64,000 bases of DNA from Tubiluchus corallicola (Eukaryota; Priapulida; Priapulimorpha; Priapulimorphida; Tubiluchidae), in contig JAQGDQ010000344.1 of NCBI GenBank assembly GCA_030141605.1, positions 64,001 to 128,000 of the forward strand, given 5' to 3'. The first letter of the stretch is position 1. Each line of letters starts with the position of its first letter. The translations under genes were made by a program, and so were the position numbers. Below are positions 1 through 23,906 of this stretch, piece after piece. A model generated the notes under the pieces. It did not search any database. It was not told where the DNA came from and worked only from the letters and a program-made list of their open reading frames with translations.

Positions 1-659
1 ATTACTTATCCGACATTAACAAAGCAATTAACAAAGTGCAACAAAATTACCTCGTCAGAGATTCATCATACTTGACTTAATTACTACATACAGCCTAGAG
101 AAAGGCCAATGTTGTTGCTTAACGGCATGTTTAGGGTGTCATGCAGCTTAGCAGATCAATAATTTTGGGAGAAACATTGGTGTTTCTCTAAATGCGGCAT
201 TGTATTATTGTGAAAACCTGTAATGTTCTGTATCTTTCATAATCTTCATATGTTTAAGGACTGTCGTGTTATGCACAACTAATGCGTAAAAAAGAGTTAC
301 TCTGCTGCAGTACTTCAAATTACTCTCAAGTTGATTCTTGATAAAAAATTCGTTTATCTTTATCCCATCATGTATAAAAAGGAAAGTTGGACTCAGGGAC
401 GCAAAAAACGTACACAATTTATGGCTTCACCCTCAAAACAAATGATCAAAACATTAAAGGGGTAGGGCACCAGAATCCAACCCCACCCCCAGGCACCATG
501 AGGACTTGCTATGCCACTGTGTGGTGGCATACCCTTATTTGCCGACTTTTTTGTTCAACGTTATTAAAGACCTTGATAGACGCTGCATGTCTATGAGAAA
601 TCAGCTTCCCTGAAGTTTGTTTGCCTTTATTAATAGTGTTCATCATTAATAAACTACAG
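1..659. other. ERCC6 intron (left edge)
   Basis: Intronic DNA leading to the acceptor at 658-659. I see no coding exon, and nothing else I can name. Confidence 0.6.
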
Positions 660-12240
<11,581 letters not shown>

Positions 12241-12645
12241 TTGTCTGCCCGCTGAATTCATGTCCAGTTATAAGTGAATCGACATCCTGCTTTGTAAACA
12301 GTGTTGACAAAAGCCTAGGTAGAACCGTCGTACGGACATTACCATACTTACGAACAATCGACTTAGGAACATACGAACAGAATGTGGCGTAAGTTAAATT
12401 CATGTTTGCAATACTTCCGCAAGTCCAAATTTTGCACCTTCTACATAGTCAGCATGACATGCTGCCCGACAGCAGCAGTTTGCTAACACGCTCATTAGTG
12501 GTAACACATTGTTAGCTGTTCATAACATTTCTTGGTGTTTTGTTATTGGCAAAATTCAGTATTTCAGTATTCTGGAATCATTACAGCCTTCCGGAACGTA
12601 ACTTGTTCGCAAGTTGGGGAGCGACTGTGCATGCGAGAAAGAATT

Positions 12646-13092
12646 TGTGTGCTTGCACAGCAAAGATGTCCAGAAATAGGCATATGAGCTTTTTTTTAGT
12701 TATTCACATATCTTGAATCTCTATTGCACAAGGATTATTTTGATATCAAGCTTATAACTCTATGTTATTTCTAAGCTGAGATAATCAACACTGAAATTGA
12801 GGTGCATGGTGCACGTTGAAAAACGTAATCTAGAGAAAATCACTGTTAAAGTTAGCCATTGTTTTTTGTCACCCTTTCACAAAAACAGTTAGCAACTGTG
12901 TGAATTGGTGGTTGCTATGGACTTTTTAGTATTTTCTAAACAAAGCCCAACAATATATTTTGCGCTCGTTTTTGTCAAAAACCAGAAATTGATATTTGAC
13001 GACATTTTTAATGCATTCTACCTTACTTTGAAGGATCATAACATAGTTTTAACTATGCTAACTCATGCATGATTTTGGTTTGCAAACACACA
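12646..13092 (-). mobile_element. Family F element, copy 2 (shortened)
   Basis: Begins TGTGTGCTTGCACAGCAAAG and ends ..GGTTTGCAAACACACA. The interior carries CTAAGCTGAGATAATC, the reverse of copies 1 and 3, so it is inverted relative to them. Confidence 0.7.
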
Positions 13093-13837
13093 TTTAGGAA
13101 TTCAGTTGTAAATTTACATGACATATTCAGTTAATTAAGTCAATGACATTAAAAACAATCAGTCAAGTTTTGTTTGCACAATTCAAAACCTATAAATGGG
13201 CCCGAGAAAAAGCCACCAATACTCAATAACCCAGTACGATGTGTTCGTTGCTATTATATTAGTTAAATAAATACAGAAAGTGTGTGTGTTCACATTACCA
13301 CCAGTGTTTATAAATCGTTCGCTGTAATGGTGTTATTCTGTATCTTTATCTTGTATCAAGCAGTTGTATGGTTGGCCATACTGGCTAAGCTCTACTCATT
13401 CACGTATGTTGATGATGCAAGACATTTCGACTCATGCTAACTGAGTGCAGTTTTGAAAGTAAATGTTTACTTCTTGTGTGTACTAGTCAGTCAAACTTTG
13501 AAAAGTAAGGCACCATTTGCTGCGAGTCAAAGTCTGAAAGCATGAAATTGTTATCATTTTTATTAGTAAATGCTCCCTCTCAAGTGAAATAATTACCGCA
13601 TCACTGGTATGTGTAGTTAAATCAACCGTGAAAAATTACATAAATTATGTTTCAAATTGTACAGTCAATTTTTTTTATTACAGGCACTTAAAAACATTTA
13701 TAAAACAACACTTCATTAAAACTTTTACTTTACATAGTCTATTGCTACTATTACATAGGCTACTGCTGTTATATCCACTTACAAACATACAAGCAGTTTA
13801 TATAGGCAAACCCTATTATGCGCTAATTAAGTATTTA

Positions 13838-14045
13838 ACAGAAGCCAAATAGGTACTGGTCTGCTTATTCATTACCTATCTGGCTTCTGTTAAATGCATA
13901 ATTATTGCATACAGTAGGCTCTGTCTACAAAACTGGTTGCATGTTTGTAAAAATTTGCCAATGATGATTGCAGCAGTAGGCCTGCTATAACGTTTGTCAT
14001 GATTTTTTAACTATGTAAATTAAGTTTTAATAAAGCTGTGTTGTT
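13838..14045. repeat. Repeat N, copy 1
   Basis: About 200 bases shared with 40105-40312: TGGTCTGCTTATTCATTACCTA, TGGCTTCTGTTAAATGCATAATT and a TTTTTTAACTATGTAAATTAAG..TAATAAAG end. The first 55 bases form a hairpin (AACAGAAGCCAAATAGG / CCTATCTGGCTTCTGTT). Class unknown. Confidence 0.65.
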
Positions 14046-14702
14046 TTACCTGTAAATATAACTATAAATATATTTTTAAATTACATTGTTAGCATTTGTT
14101 TTTTTAATTTATAAATAATTAAGTGTGACACAATGGTAAATTGTAAATAAATTCTTTTGATAGAAATCAAATCTCTACAGACTAATTTTGTTGATGCCGC
14201 TTTTGGTGAAGAATAGGACTCTGATTAAAATTACCTCACCTATCCTGAAAAATGTCCAAAGCGAGAAATCGTATGCAAAAGTGTGCACTACATTACGATT
14301 ATAACTGCTAATATTAGCAAAAATGTCAAGATTTTTTGTATTACCTTAGCAGAACACAGAACATAATATGATTTAACAAATGTGGTTTCATGTAGATGAT
14401 AATATTATTGCAGAATTTTATTAACCGTGCTATTCAGGCTACAGTAGAAGTGGACCAGTCATTTTATTTTTGATTATTTATAAAAACTGTTTGACATTTG
14501 ATCAAAGGTTCAGTTCGTCATTTTCACACTCTGTAGTTTAATGTCTGACGTTGCTGATTGACTCAATCTTGTTTTCTTACGAACACTGTCCAACTCATAC
14601 TTACGCATAACTTATACATAAGTTACGCATAAGTTATACATAGTTTACTGTACGCAGAAAAAGCAAACATGAACATCACATAACTTTATCATTTACTTCA
14701 TT

Positions 14703-14708
14703 TTTATT
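14703..14708 (-). terminator. Poly(A) signal of RPSA
   Basis: AATAAA on the minus strand (TTTATT on plus), 38 bases past the RPSA TAG at 14746. This spacing is normal for a ribosomal-protein mRNA and supports the short terminal exon. Confidence 0.65.
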
Positions 14709-14745
14709 GTAACTTTTGTTTTACACGATTTTTGCACAGCATTTT

Positions 14746-17700
14746 CTACCACGGTTCTGCACTTGAGCCGCCCCAGTCACCTGTGGATCCTGAAAAAACA
14801 AACAAGAAAATGACTTCTGCAAACAACAAGCAGTTCAGAACTACAGTATAGTAACCACATAACTCATGTGTGAATGGTTTGGCAACTTGTTGTGCAACTT
14901 CTCTCTAAGAATTAAGTTGCAACGTGTCAACAGTTTGGCAACTTGTCACACGTGTGAAAGAGAAGGTGCCAAGCCGTTCACACGTGCAACTTTACTCTCA
15001 GAAAGAAGTTGCACAACAAGTTGCGAGAGAAGTCTATACAGCTAAATGCGCTATTAGGAAAATCACAGCTGACTATTTCGTACATTTTTAGTTCAGTAAA
15101 TTAAGCCAATGTTGCCGGAATACAGAAATGATATGAACCTAAACAAATCTGTGACAACGAACAGAATTTATTTTTATCAAAGCTCTGTAATCTATGACGA
15201 TGATGGCTGTCGGCATACAGTCAAACTTCACAATGCACCCCCCCCCTTTATAATGGCAACCTCAACGGTCATATTTTTGTCAAAACAAAATGTCTATATT
15301 TGGACAAATAGGTATGCAATAATGAATCTCGTTATAATGCCAAAGTTGCCTAATGCCTAATACTTCTTGCAGTCCTAAAGTAGGCGGTGTAAAGAGGTTT
15401 AACCGTAAGAAGTCCTTTCACAGTTCCAGCAACTGAAGATGATAGTGAAAAGGTCAAAAGTTAAGTGTACCAAACAATGCACTTGCGTACACTTGACAAT
15501 GCCTCGCAGCCCTGGGTGTTGTAATAGCAACAGTTTTGACAGCTAACTAAAACCTTAACACAGTTCATTTTTTCTTGTTCCCAAGCAAGAGCCTGCTAGT
15601 AAATCACTCTATGCACAGACTAATGCATAATTGAGTATTCTACGTAATACAACTGAAGTTACTGAACTGATGCGGGACACGGCCATTCTTTACCTGCACG
15701 TTATTTGACAGATTTTAGATCAGAACGTGTTGCTGTAGTGCGCAACCTTTAACTTATTGCAACTGTGTGTGAGCACAAAGAAACTGAAAAGACTTATTAA
15801 GACAGGATCTATGTATACTGTCTGTAAAATTTGCTTTCAATGCTTCTAATCAGTTAGCGAAAAAATATGTTTTATGCTTAAAAACCTACTTAATGCAGCC
15901 ATAATGTACTAGTGACGATGAACGAGACGTTTAAGGAAGCAATATGCACAGCAGTCAGTTCAGAAACTATCACTGATAATTAATCACAGATAAATCATCT
16001 GTCCCTATCTCAGTTTCATCATGACGACTGCTAGCTACTAACCATTAACTTTATTAGTCAAATACCCCAGTCTGTTAACTCCTTCAGGATTGCACTGTTC
16101 AAATAGGTCTTAAAAGACCTATGACTTTTCTGCTACTTATGAGCACAGACGTAACTAAATGATTACAAATTAGGTACTGTTCTATTCAGAAGAGTTTCGC
16201 CAATCATGCTATGGGATATTGGGATAAAATTAAGAAAAACATGCCCCTTTCAGGCACTCCAATTTATAAAGTAGCTTAGTCTGGGATACACTTGCGTGAT
16301 AACATACACTACTTTATTGACGACCTGCTTGCTACAGCTGAAGCTGTGCAGTGTTCTGCTTCTATTCCATGACAAACCAACCGATCTGCCAAGAACAAAT
16401 CAAGGTCGTTTCATCTTTTAACAGGAATTTACCTTAAGAATAGAGTAGACTTGAGGCCAAAGTGTATCAGAGTGTTGTGTTTGGATAGTAGAAATTTTCT
16501 GCATTAGCCGATTTCGCACAAGTGACACTGTACATTGTTACATTGCAAACAATGCAGTTACTGAAAGCTTTTTTCAAATTTCTCGTTAAAAATCGATGTT
16601 TAATCATAAGCAAGTGCATTTTTTATATAATTTTGCATGAAAATCTATTATCTGTCTGAGAAGTAGAAACCTACAAAAATTACCAAATATAATGTAATCG
16701 CTGCTTAGTGACAGCAGTTTTCAAGAACCCATGCAAAATGCAGCAAACGCTTACGGTCCTGAAGGAGCTAAGGGCAAATTTTGATGAAATGGGACTGATT
16801 GGATACGACTGCCAAACTTTCAGGAATGATTCTTTGGATCATTTGCTACAAGAATTTTGGGTCTAAGTTACATGCCAATGGCAGCGATAACGTCAATATT
16901 CTTGTATGCAAATGATCCAAAGCACGATTCATGAAAGTTTGGCAGCTGTATCCAGTCACTTCTCTTTTTTCTCTGCTAACATTCCAGATGACTGAATTTG
17001 TAAAATGGCTTGACGGGTTCTGATGACGTAATTTGGCCACTTCGTGTGTTCCAAGGTCACTAATCATACCACCAAATGAAAGCCCACATATAAGTTCCTG
17101 TTCTTCCCTAACAGGACCCAAGCGTCTCTCTGTGAACGTTTTGGAGCTATAAGTGTCCAAGGTGCAAGACCATTTCTTGATGTTTTAGAGTCCCGGGACA
17201 GCAAGCAAAAAAAAGCAAAATTTTACAAAAATGCTGTTAAAATGGCCTAAAGAAACATTCCTGAAAGTTTGACACCTTTTTTGGCTAAAAAGACCGGACT
17301 AAAAAGTACAAATCAGTATAAAGTTATACTGACCTGGTGCAGATGCCTCAGCCCAATCGTTGACCTTGGGAGCGGATCGTGCTGGATCCGCTGTCGCACT
17401 CCAATCCTCCGTCGGAACGTACGGCTGCTGAACCGGCACCGCAGGAACAGCTGCCGGTTCGGTGCCCCACTCGGGTTCCGTCGGTATGTAATCCGGTACG
17501 GCAGCAGTGAACTCCTGTGTCGTGAAATCTGCCGGCGGCTCAATCACTTTGGTTTTTGCCTCCATCTCTTCTTTCTCAGCCTAGAGAAAAGGCAACATTT
17601 TTAACAAAGAGGAAGTGACCAAAATGTGGCCCTACTGGCTTTTCTAATGTTAATAGCAATCACCCATTTCTTGAGGAATGATCGTTTCGGCTTAAACCGA

Positions 17701-20700
17701 ACCAATCAAACTAATCGAACTAGCCATTATCAAACTAAACAAACTACAAATCAAGAAGTAACGGCAAAAAGAAGAATAAATAATACATTAATGATACAAA
17801 GGCACAAACTGAAACTACAAAACAACAGATTGGAATTTAACTAAATTGCAGAGAAATGTAAAAAAATTTACCTAACACATGAGAAGCAGAAAAGAACACA
17901 ACTCAGTAAACAATTAGTCCGTCTACAAAACGTATAAAGCACTATAAGAATAAAACACAACTTCTACAATTTACAACTACAATAAGCCGAAACGATCGTC
18001 GCTCAGTAAACATGGTAATTCCTAGAAGCTGGCTCTTTCAGGTATTTAATAGCAGTCAGTTCAGAAACTATCACTGATAATTAATCACAGACATTTCATC
18101 TGTCCCTATCTGAAAGTTTCATCACCACGACAGCTAGCTGCTAAATAGTGTCATTTAGCACTTTGCTAAGTATCATTATACTTTGTTACATTAAAATGTT
18201 ACATTACATAGTATAATTAAAAATTCAATTTTGTGGTTGGAGTACATTTGGGCCTTGGGGAGGAATTGGCAATTGAGGAGGGGTGCTAAAAATACTTTTG
18301 CTAGGGTGTCAAATTACTTAGAGCAAACATGAAACAGCCACACTCCATTTAAAACAAACAATTCTGGATGCCATTTCAAACTAAAATTTGCCAAATATGG
18401 GTAACGTAACATAACGACAGTAACAAAGACTCACCTCTTCTGGGTCTCTGTAGAAATACATGTCAACCATGACATCCCATGGCACCTCCCGGCTGATTGT
18501 TCCTCTTAGACGGAGCACCTCTCGAGCGAGAAGCCACCACATTAAGCCAATAGAGTGTGCCCCCTAGTAGAAAATAGTTAAAGATAAAACACAATAAGCC
18601 TTTCCACAGTTTTGTTGTGTGCACACGCAGCTGCTGCAGGTCAAAGGTTAAGTGTGCCACAGCAACGCGTCTTGACTACAACTGTCACGTCACACGTGTG
18701 TAAAGCAAAGTCTTCTCGTGCATCAGTTCAGTGACTTCAGTTGTTTTATGTGGACTTTTCTAAATTATGCTTTAGTCTGTGAGGAGAGTGATTTACTAGC
18801 AGAATCTTGCTTGAGAAGGAAAAATTAACCAAGTAAGGTTCTAGTTAGCTGCTAAAACTGTTACTATTACAATAGCTTGGGCTGCGAGGCATGTTCAAGT
18901 GTACACAAATGCATTGTCTGGTACACTTAACCTTTGCCCTTTTCAAGATCATCATCAATCGCTGGAACTGTGAAAAGGCTTATTAAGTCTTGTTACGTAA
19001 ACGATTTAATTCATAAGACATTTAATTTTAGTGTAAATTGTCACAAAATATCAAGCAAGCTAATTGTCACCAAATTTCAAAACACACAAATTAAACAAAC
19101 AAAATTAATCCGTATTACTGATTTTTTCAAATCTCAATTGTTACCATATTTATACTGAAAAATGTCTCAAAAAATAAAGTGTAAAGATGTCAGGACGCAT
19201 GCAGAAACCCGTGGACTTCTGTTTCAGATCTGGACTCAATATCGAACTTTTTGCATTCCTATATTTTCAGATGGTTAATAAAGGAAAACTACAAGCAATT
19301 TCTACAGTTTTAACTTAAGAAACTTGCAGAAGTTATTAAACTTTAAAGGTGTAGGCCTAATTATGATTAAAGCAAGAATCGTAGAAACTGCCATCACAAA
19401 AATAGTTACCAACATGCGAAAAGAAAAATAAAAACAAACAGCATTTCTCAAAGTCAACTAGGAGACTTCAAACACACTCATCCTCATATATTAACTCCTT
19501 CAGGACTGCACCACTCAAAATAGGTCTTATACGACCTACGAGTTTTCTGCTACTGTATGAGCACAAACATAACTAAATGATTACAAATTTCATACTGTTC
19601 TGTTAAGGTGATTCTTGGCTATTCAATCATGCTATTTGTTTAAGCATTTATAAATGATTTAATTAGTTAAAATTAAGAAAAACACTGCCTTTTGAGGCAT
19701 TCCAACTTAGACTATCGAGTAGCTTAATCTGGTGTATATTTGTGTGATTGTACACACCATTTCATTGACCGCCTCCTTGCTACAGCCCAGTAAAACTGTC
19801 TGCTGTGCAGAGTTCCAGGAAAAACCAACCGATCAGCCAAGGAAAAATTAAGGTCGTTTCATCTTTTAACAGGAATTTCTCCTTAAAAATAGAGTAGACT
19901 TGAGGCCAAAGTGTATCAGAATGTTGTGTCTGGATAGTGAAAATTTTCTGCATTAGTCAATTTCACACAAGTGATAGTGTATATTGTTCCAGTGCAAACA
20001 CTGCGGCTATAGGAAGCTTCCTCCCATTTTTTTGTCAAAAATTGGTTTTTAATTTGTTTAAGGTAAGTAAATGCATTTCATATATAATTTTGCATGAAAA
20101 TCCCTTGTATGAAGAGCAGAAACCTACAAAAATTATCAAATATAACTTAATCGCTCCTTAGTGTGAACAGTTTTTCACAAACCCATGGAAAATGCAACAA
20201 ACGCTTACGGTCCTGAAGGAGTTAATGTTGAACATACCAGACTCTTTACTTCTTTAGCTGCTGTATACAAAAACCTCACTCATGCAGAGATTAAGTCATC
20301 ATTTCTCCTTACATTGTTATTGCACGGAATTGCAATGTCAACATAACGCAGTGGAGAGTCCGTATTGCAGAATGCGATGACGGGAATGTTGACGTACGAC
20401 GCCTCAATGACGGGTTGATGATCCGCGCGTGGATCGCACACGACGAGCAGACGGGGCTCCCGAAATGCAGCCTGCAAAGAAGAGAGAATTTTCTGCATTA
20501 ACTCGGCAACACCATGACACAGTTAAATAACAACATGGACAAAGGGTGAACTTTATTTGGCAAATGTGCCACCATTTTAAATAGTGTAAATTAAAGCCTC
20601 TGAAAAGCTGTTTGTAAGAACTCTTCCAAAAACAACACTAGCTATGATAAACATAAAAAATACTATATAATTATCCACTCAATATATTCAATTCTCCACT

Positions 20701-23700
20701 TGATAGGTGCAAAGAGTTATGTATTAAACATACGAAATAATGAAATTACTACAAAGCAATCAAAAACTATGTATCGTCCATTGCCTATATGTATGAAGAG
20801 AAAAAAGTTAAAATATGCTACATAATACATAAAAGACAATAATGCTACATGTCTATATGCAAGAAGCCAAATAATTAAAATACAGCACAAACACTTGAAA
20901 AGTGATTTAAAAGATTCATACAATGGACTACAAAAAAGTAAAAATTTAAAATTTAAAACATATAATTACCGCATGTAGTACATTTCGTTTGCTTAACAGA
21001 TAGTGTAAATTTTAATGTTGCATCAATAAGCCTTTTCACAGTTTCAGCAATTGATGATGAACGTGAAAAGGTAAAATGTTAAGAGTATCAGACAATGCAT
21101 TTTTGTACACTTGATGTACTTTGCTCTACAAACAGGGGGCAGCAGTATTGCAGTTTAATTTATACACTCACTAATTTATACACTTTTATAAATGTAGGAA
21201 AAATCGGACAAAATCTACAACGTTAAAAGTCTGCATACCACGGACACAGTCCGTTGTTTCGCGAGCTGCCTGCTAGTTGGTGGGCCGTCACTTTATTTAC
21301 ACCATTACATCAGTGCAACCAAGCATGTGTAACGACACGCGTGTAGCTTGTATGTCAGGAGCAGCACATACTAAATGTTTTTGAGACAATTAGGCATGAT
21401 TCTACATCCGTGTTCGATGACGTCATACATATAAGAAATTATCATATGCAATTTGCAGGAGTAAGCGGTGTGGTTCAAATCTAACATATGCCAGCGAGAA
21501 TGTCGTAACATATTCCAGTGAAAAACTTTTTGCAATTTACCATTTAAATGGTTTTTAGGCAATCTGATTAATTGAAACAGTGCTGTAAATAGTACAATTA
21601 TATATAAGCAGGATATCCCTAATTGCATACAGCAACTCAGAAAAGACACGAGGTTTCATTAATACGGAAACGTAGAAAACTTGGCTAAGTTAGCAGTCGG
21701 CTAAACGGTTAACCGTCTCAGCCTTACTGCAGATGACCTTTGCTTTAATAACTTTAACAACAATAAACATGTATGATTCAGTACGAAATTACCTGAATCT
21801 GATTGGTGAATGTTCCAGGGGTGAAGCGACCAGCAATGGGCGTGGCGCCAGTGGCAGAAGCAAATTTGAGTACTGCTCGCTGTCCGTAAGGCCGAGAGGA
21901 GATGACACACACGTCGCCCGGGTTCTCGATGGACACGATTGCGCGAGCGGCAAGCTGCAACTTCTCCCAGGTCTTTCTCAGGTTAATGATGGTCACACCT
22001 TGATAAACAACAAAATGTAAGCGGAAAAATGTTTACATGCTGGAAACTACGGAGAATTTTGCAAGATATGAAATACATACACAGCTAGTTAGGTAATACA
22101 GTCAAACTTCTTTACAATACCTACTTTGGAATTACAAAAACTTAGGTGTTAAGTGAGTTTGGCATTATAACAAGGCGAATTAATACATACATATGTATGC
22201 AAACATAGGCATTTTGTTTTGGTAAAAATTTGGCATTAAGCGAAGTTGGCTTTACAATGTGGTCTGACTATACGACAAGCCATGGTTGCCAGCATCATCA
22301 CTGTCACATCACATCATTTGACTTCAGAAGGAAAGCAGAGTTTGGTCACTAAATGGATAGGTGACTGAAGGATTCAAAACTACTTTTGTAGACAGTTTCA
22401 TTAATTGTTTGTCTTATTGAAAGCGAGTGGTTAAGAGCCTCTGCAAGTTCAGTGCCAGATCTTAGAAGATCAGTCATGATGCTGAGCAAACTTCTGTTAC
22501 TGCCACAAATATCTATGTACAAATATACTAAGGGGGTACAGTAATGAGTAACAGCACAGAACAATTTATAACATTAACGTTTTGTTTAAACAATTGCAAA
22601 GCTGTCAAAGTCTCATACAACTTGCAAGCTTGGGGGACATGGTCTGAGCAGTGACTCAAACAACTCAAGACCTTTCAATACATCTTGCAGATCTCTCACA
22701 AGCAGCTTACCTATTGAAAACCGATCAATAGCAGGTTTTTCATCATCTTAGCGTCCACCTTAGTGTCTTAGGCAGGTTGGGGGGCGATAAATTTTCAAGC
22801 CATTTAATTCAAACTACAAAATTAATTCCAGAGTTTTCGGGTCATTGCTCTGATTATATCCCTCAAGGCTATAGGTTGTGAGACATATGATGGATCCATG
22901 GAAAAATTTTGAAAACATGAGAGATTCAAACTGTTTGGACAATACTATAACGTAATAAATTGTTCTGTACTATTATTTGTTGTTTTGTACCTCACTAGCA
23001 ATAAGTTATGTACCACCTTGTACATTAAGTAGATTCTGTCACTAAATAATATTGAATGCCAGTTTCAGGATGAATTGTATAAAAAATGAAATAGGAGAAA
23101 CTAACAGGAGTTGGGAAGAAAAATGGTAACGTTCTGCCAGCTTTAACAAAACCTCAACATTTACCAACAGGTGGTATGAGCATAGGTGATACATTACTCA
23201 AGCAAGTTAGCTGTGAAAAGTATGTGGGCCATGCAATTGACAATCAGGGAAGAAATGACAAAGATATCGAGAGACAGGTGGCACAATTTTACTATTACAG
23301 TTTTAAACATATGAGAGTCGTTTATAATAAAGAAATACACACACTTTTTAAACAACATTTTGATTGCTCTGCCAGAAGCATGTCTGAATCTCACACTGCC
23401 TTATATTCAAGTTATTTTAAGGAAAAATATTTAGTCTACGGATGTGTCTTCTCAATAGTCATAACAGTTTGATAAATGAAATTTTTAAGAGCGATTTTAT
23501 CTTTTTAACTAGAATCTATCAATATCAGATAAAACAGCTATATGCATAAAACACCTATTAATTTTAAATCTTTAATCTAGTATGTGATTTTTGCCAATTT
23601 TTTTATCTGTAAATAATTATATTATTGTAGTATTTTATGAATATATAATGTGTTAACCATTGTACACAAGTAGTACTTTTTATTGTACGTATTTGTTGAC

Positions 23701-23906
23701 ATTGTGGATTTTTCCAGGAATAAAGTGCATCTTAACTTATCTTTTATCATTCATGTATAATAAGGTGCCTTACCATCACTTTTACGCTTGAAAATGTACT
23801 GCTCCATCTGAAAGTTGTAATTGGTGGAGCCAAGATGAGTTGCACATGCTAAAAACTTTGTAACATCTTCTTCTTTTAAAGCAAGCACGTCCAAACCTCC
23901 AGACAT
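14746..23906 (-). CDS. RPSA: 40S ribosomal protein SA (laminin-receptor family), six coding exons
   Basis: Minus-strand exons at 23906-23774 (ATG), 21998-21793, 20471-20313, 18563-18435, 17580-17334 and 14789-14746 (TAG). They join in frame to 305 residues; the human protein is 295. Recognisable blocks are [31 protein letters not shown], the [19 protein letters not shown] core, [32 protein letters not shown] and [20 protein letters not shown]. The acidic tail carries spaced aromatic-acidic motifs ([21 protein letters not shown]), as in animal RPSA. It is a uS2-family component of the small subunit. The ATG follows a likely splice acceptor (exon from 23941), so a non-coding first exon probably lies further upstream. 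The last exon codes for only 13 residues plus stop. Without it the frame runs to a stop at 17299 with an unrelated 11-residue tail, so I prefer the spliced form. Confidence 0.95.
14883..15035. repeat. Foldback repeat with AACTTGTTGTGCAACTTC arms
   Basis: ACTTGTTGTGCAACTTCTCTC near 14885 pairs with GAAGTTGCACAACAAGTTGCG near 15005-15030. A second inner pair uses GGCAACTTGTCACACGTG and related bases. Lies in RPSA intron 5. Confidence 0.6.
15216..15407. mobile_element. pogo/Tigger-like element, copy 2 (family C, short)
   Basis: TACAGTCAAACTTC at the left and GGTGTAAAGAGGTTTAACCGTA at the right. It is about 190 bases and abuts the family A copy that follows. Confidence 0.65.
15409..15800 (-). 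mobile_element. Family A element, copy in reverse orientation
   Basis: Left end TCCTTTCACAGTTCCAGC, interior AAAGTTAAGTGTACC and CAATGCCTCGCAGCCC, right end GAAACTGAAAAGACTTATT. Inverted relative to the copy at 18593. Confidence 0.75.
16079..16767. mobile_element. Family D, piggyBac-like TTAA element, copy 1
   Basis: CTCCTTCAGGATTGCAC at the left, next to TTAA, and GCTTACGGTCCTGAAGGAG at the right, next to CTAA. The interior matches 19495-20221. No transposase frame. Confidence 0.75.
16798..16956. repeat. Long hairpin (arms about 57 bases)
   Basis: Left arm GGATACGACTGCCAAACTTT..TTTGGATCATTTGC..ACAAGAAT (16801-16856) pairs with right arm ATTCTTGTATGCAAATGATCC..AAAGTTTGGCAGCTGTATCC (16898-16953) with few mismatches and a loop of about 40. 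It lies within RPSA intron 5. Confidence 0.8.
18593..18984 (+). mobile_element. Family A element, full copy
   Basis: Left end AATAAGCCTTTCCACAG and right end GCTGGAACTGTGAAAAGGCTTATT are inverted; 392 bases. It shares CTGCAGGTCAAAGGTTAAGTG and GACTTCAGTTGTTTTATGTGG with the other copies. Starts 30 bases from the RPSA exon 4 acceptor. Confidence 0.85.
19495..20221. mobile_element. Family D, piggyBac-like TTAA element, copy 2
   Basis: Flanked by TTAA at 19491-19494 and 20222-20225. Ends CTCCTTCAGGACTGCACC and GCTTACGGTCCTGAAGGAG are inverted. 727 bases, no transposase. Lies in the RPSA intron after exon 3. Confidence 0.85.
21025..21130 (-). repeat. Family A fragment
   Basis: AATAAGCCTTTTCACAGTTTCAGC followed by TGATGATGAACGTGAAAAGG, the reversed right end of family A; the rest is absent. 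A family B fragment follows. Confidence 0.65.
21163..21405 (+). repeat. Family B fragment, copy 3
   Basis: Contains AAATCGGACAAAATCTACAACG, CCGTTGTTTCGCGAGCTGCC and TACTAAATGTTTTTGAGACAATTAGGC. The left end is degraded and the right third is missing. Confidence 0.65.
22097..22272. mobile_element. pogo/Tigger-like element, copy 3 (family C)
   Basis: TACAGTCAAACTTCTTTACAA at the left and ACAATGTGGTCTGACTATA at the right, TA on each side, about 175 bases with GTTAAGTGAGTTTGGCATTA inside. In RPSA intron 1. Confidence 0.6.
23176..23740 (+). pseudogene. LINE reverse-transcriptase C-terminal remnant with 3' tail
   Basis: An open stretch reads [22 protein letters not shown], the YLGxxIxxxG..DIxxRI-type motif found after the catalytic part of LINE reverse transcriptases. 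The region ends near 23730 in AATAAAGTGCATCTTAACTTATC. It lies in RPSA intron 1, sense to plus. Confidence 0.55.

Larger units (their letters stand above)
12241..14702. other. ERCC6-RPSA convergent intergenic region
   Basis: Holds the ERCC6 3' UTR, whose end is not clear (AATAAA hexamers at about 13265 and 14025 are candidates), a family F copy and repeat N. I see no coding gene. Confidence 0.6.

Noticed and set aside
17269-17604. Plus-strand frame opposite RPSA exon 5
   Set aside because: Shadow of the GC-richer RPSA coding exon; no recognisable protein.
21733-22020. Plus-strand frame opposite RPSA exon 2
   Set aside because: Shadow of the conserved RPSA exon on the other strand.
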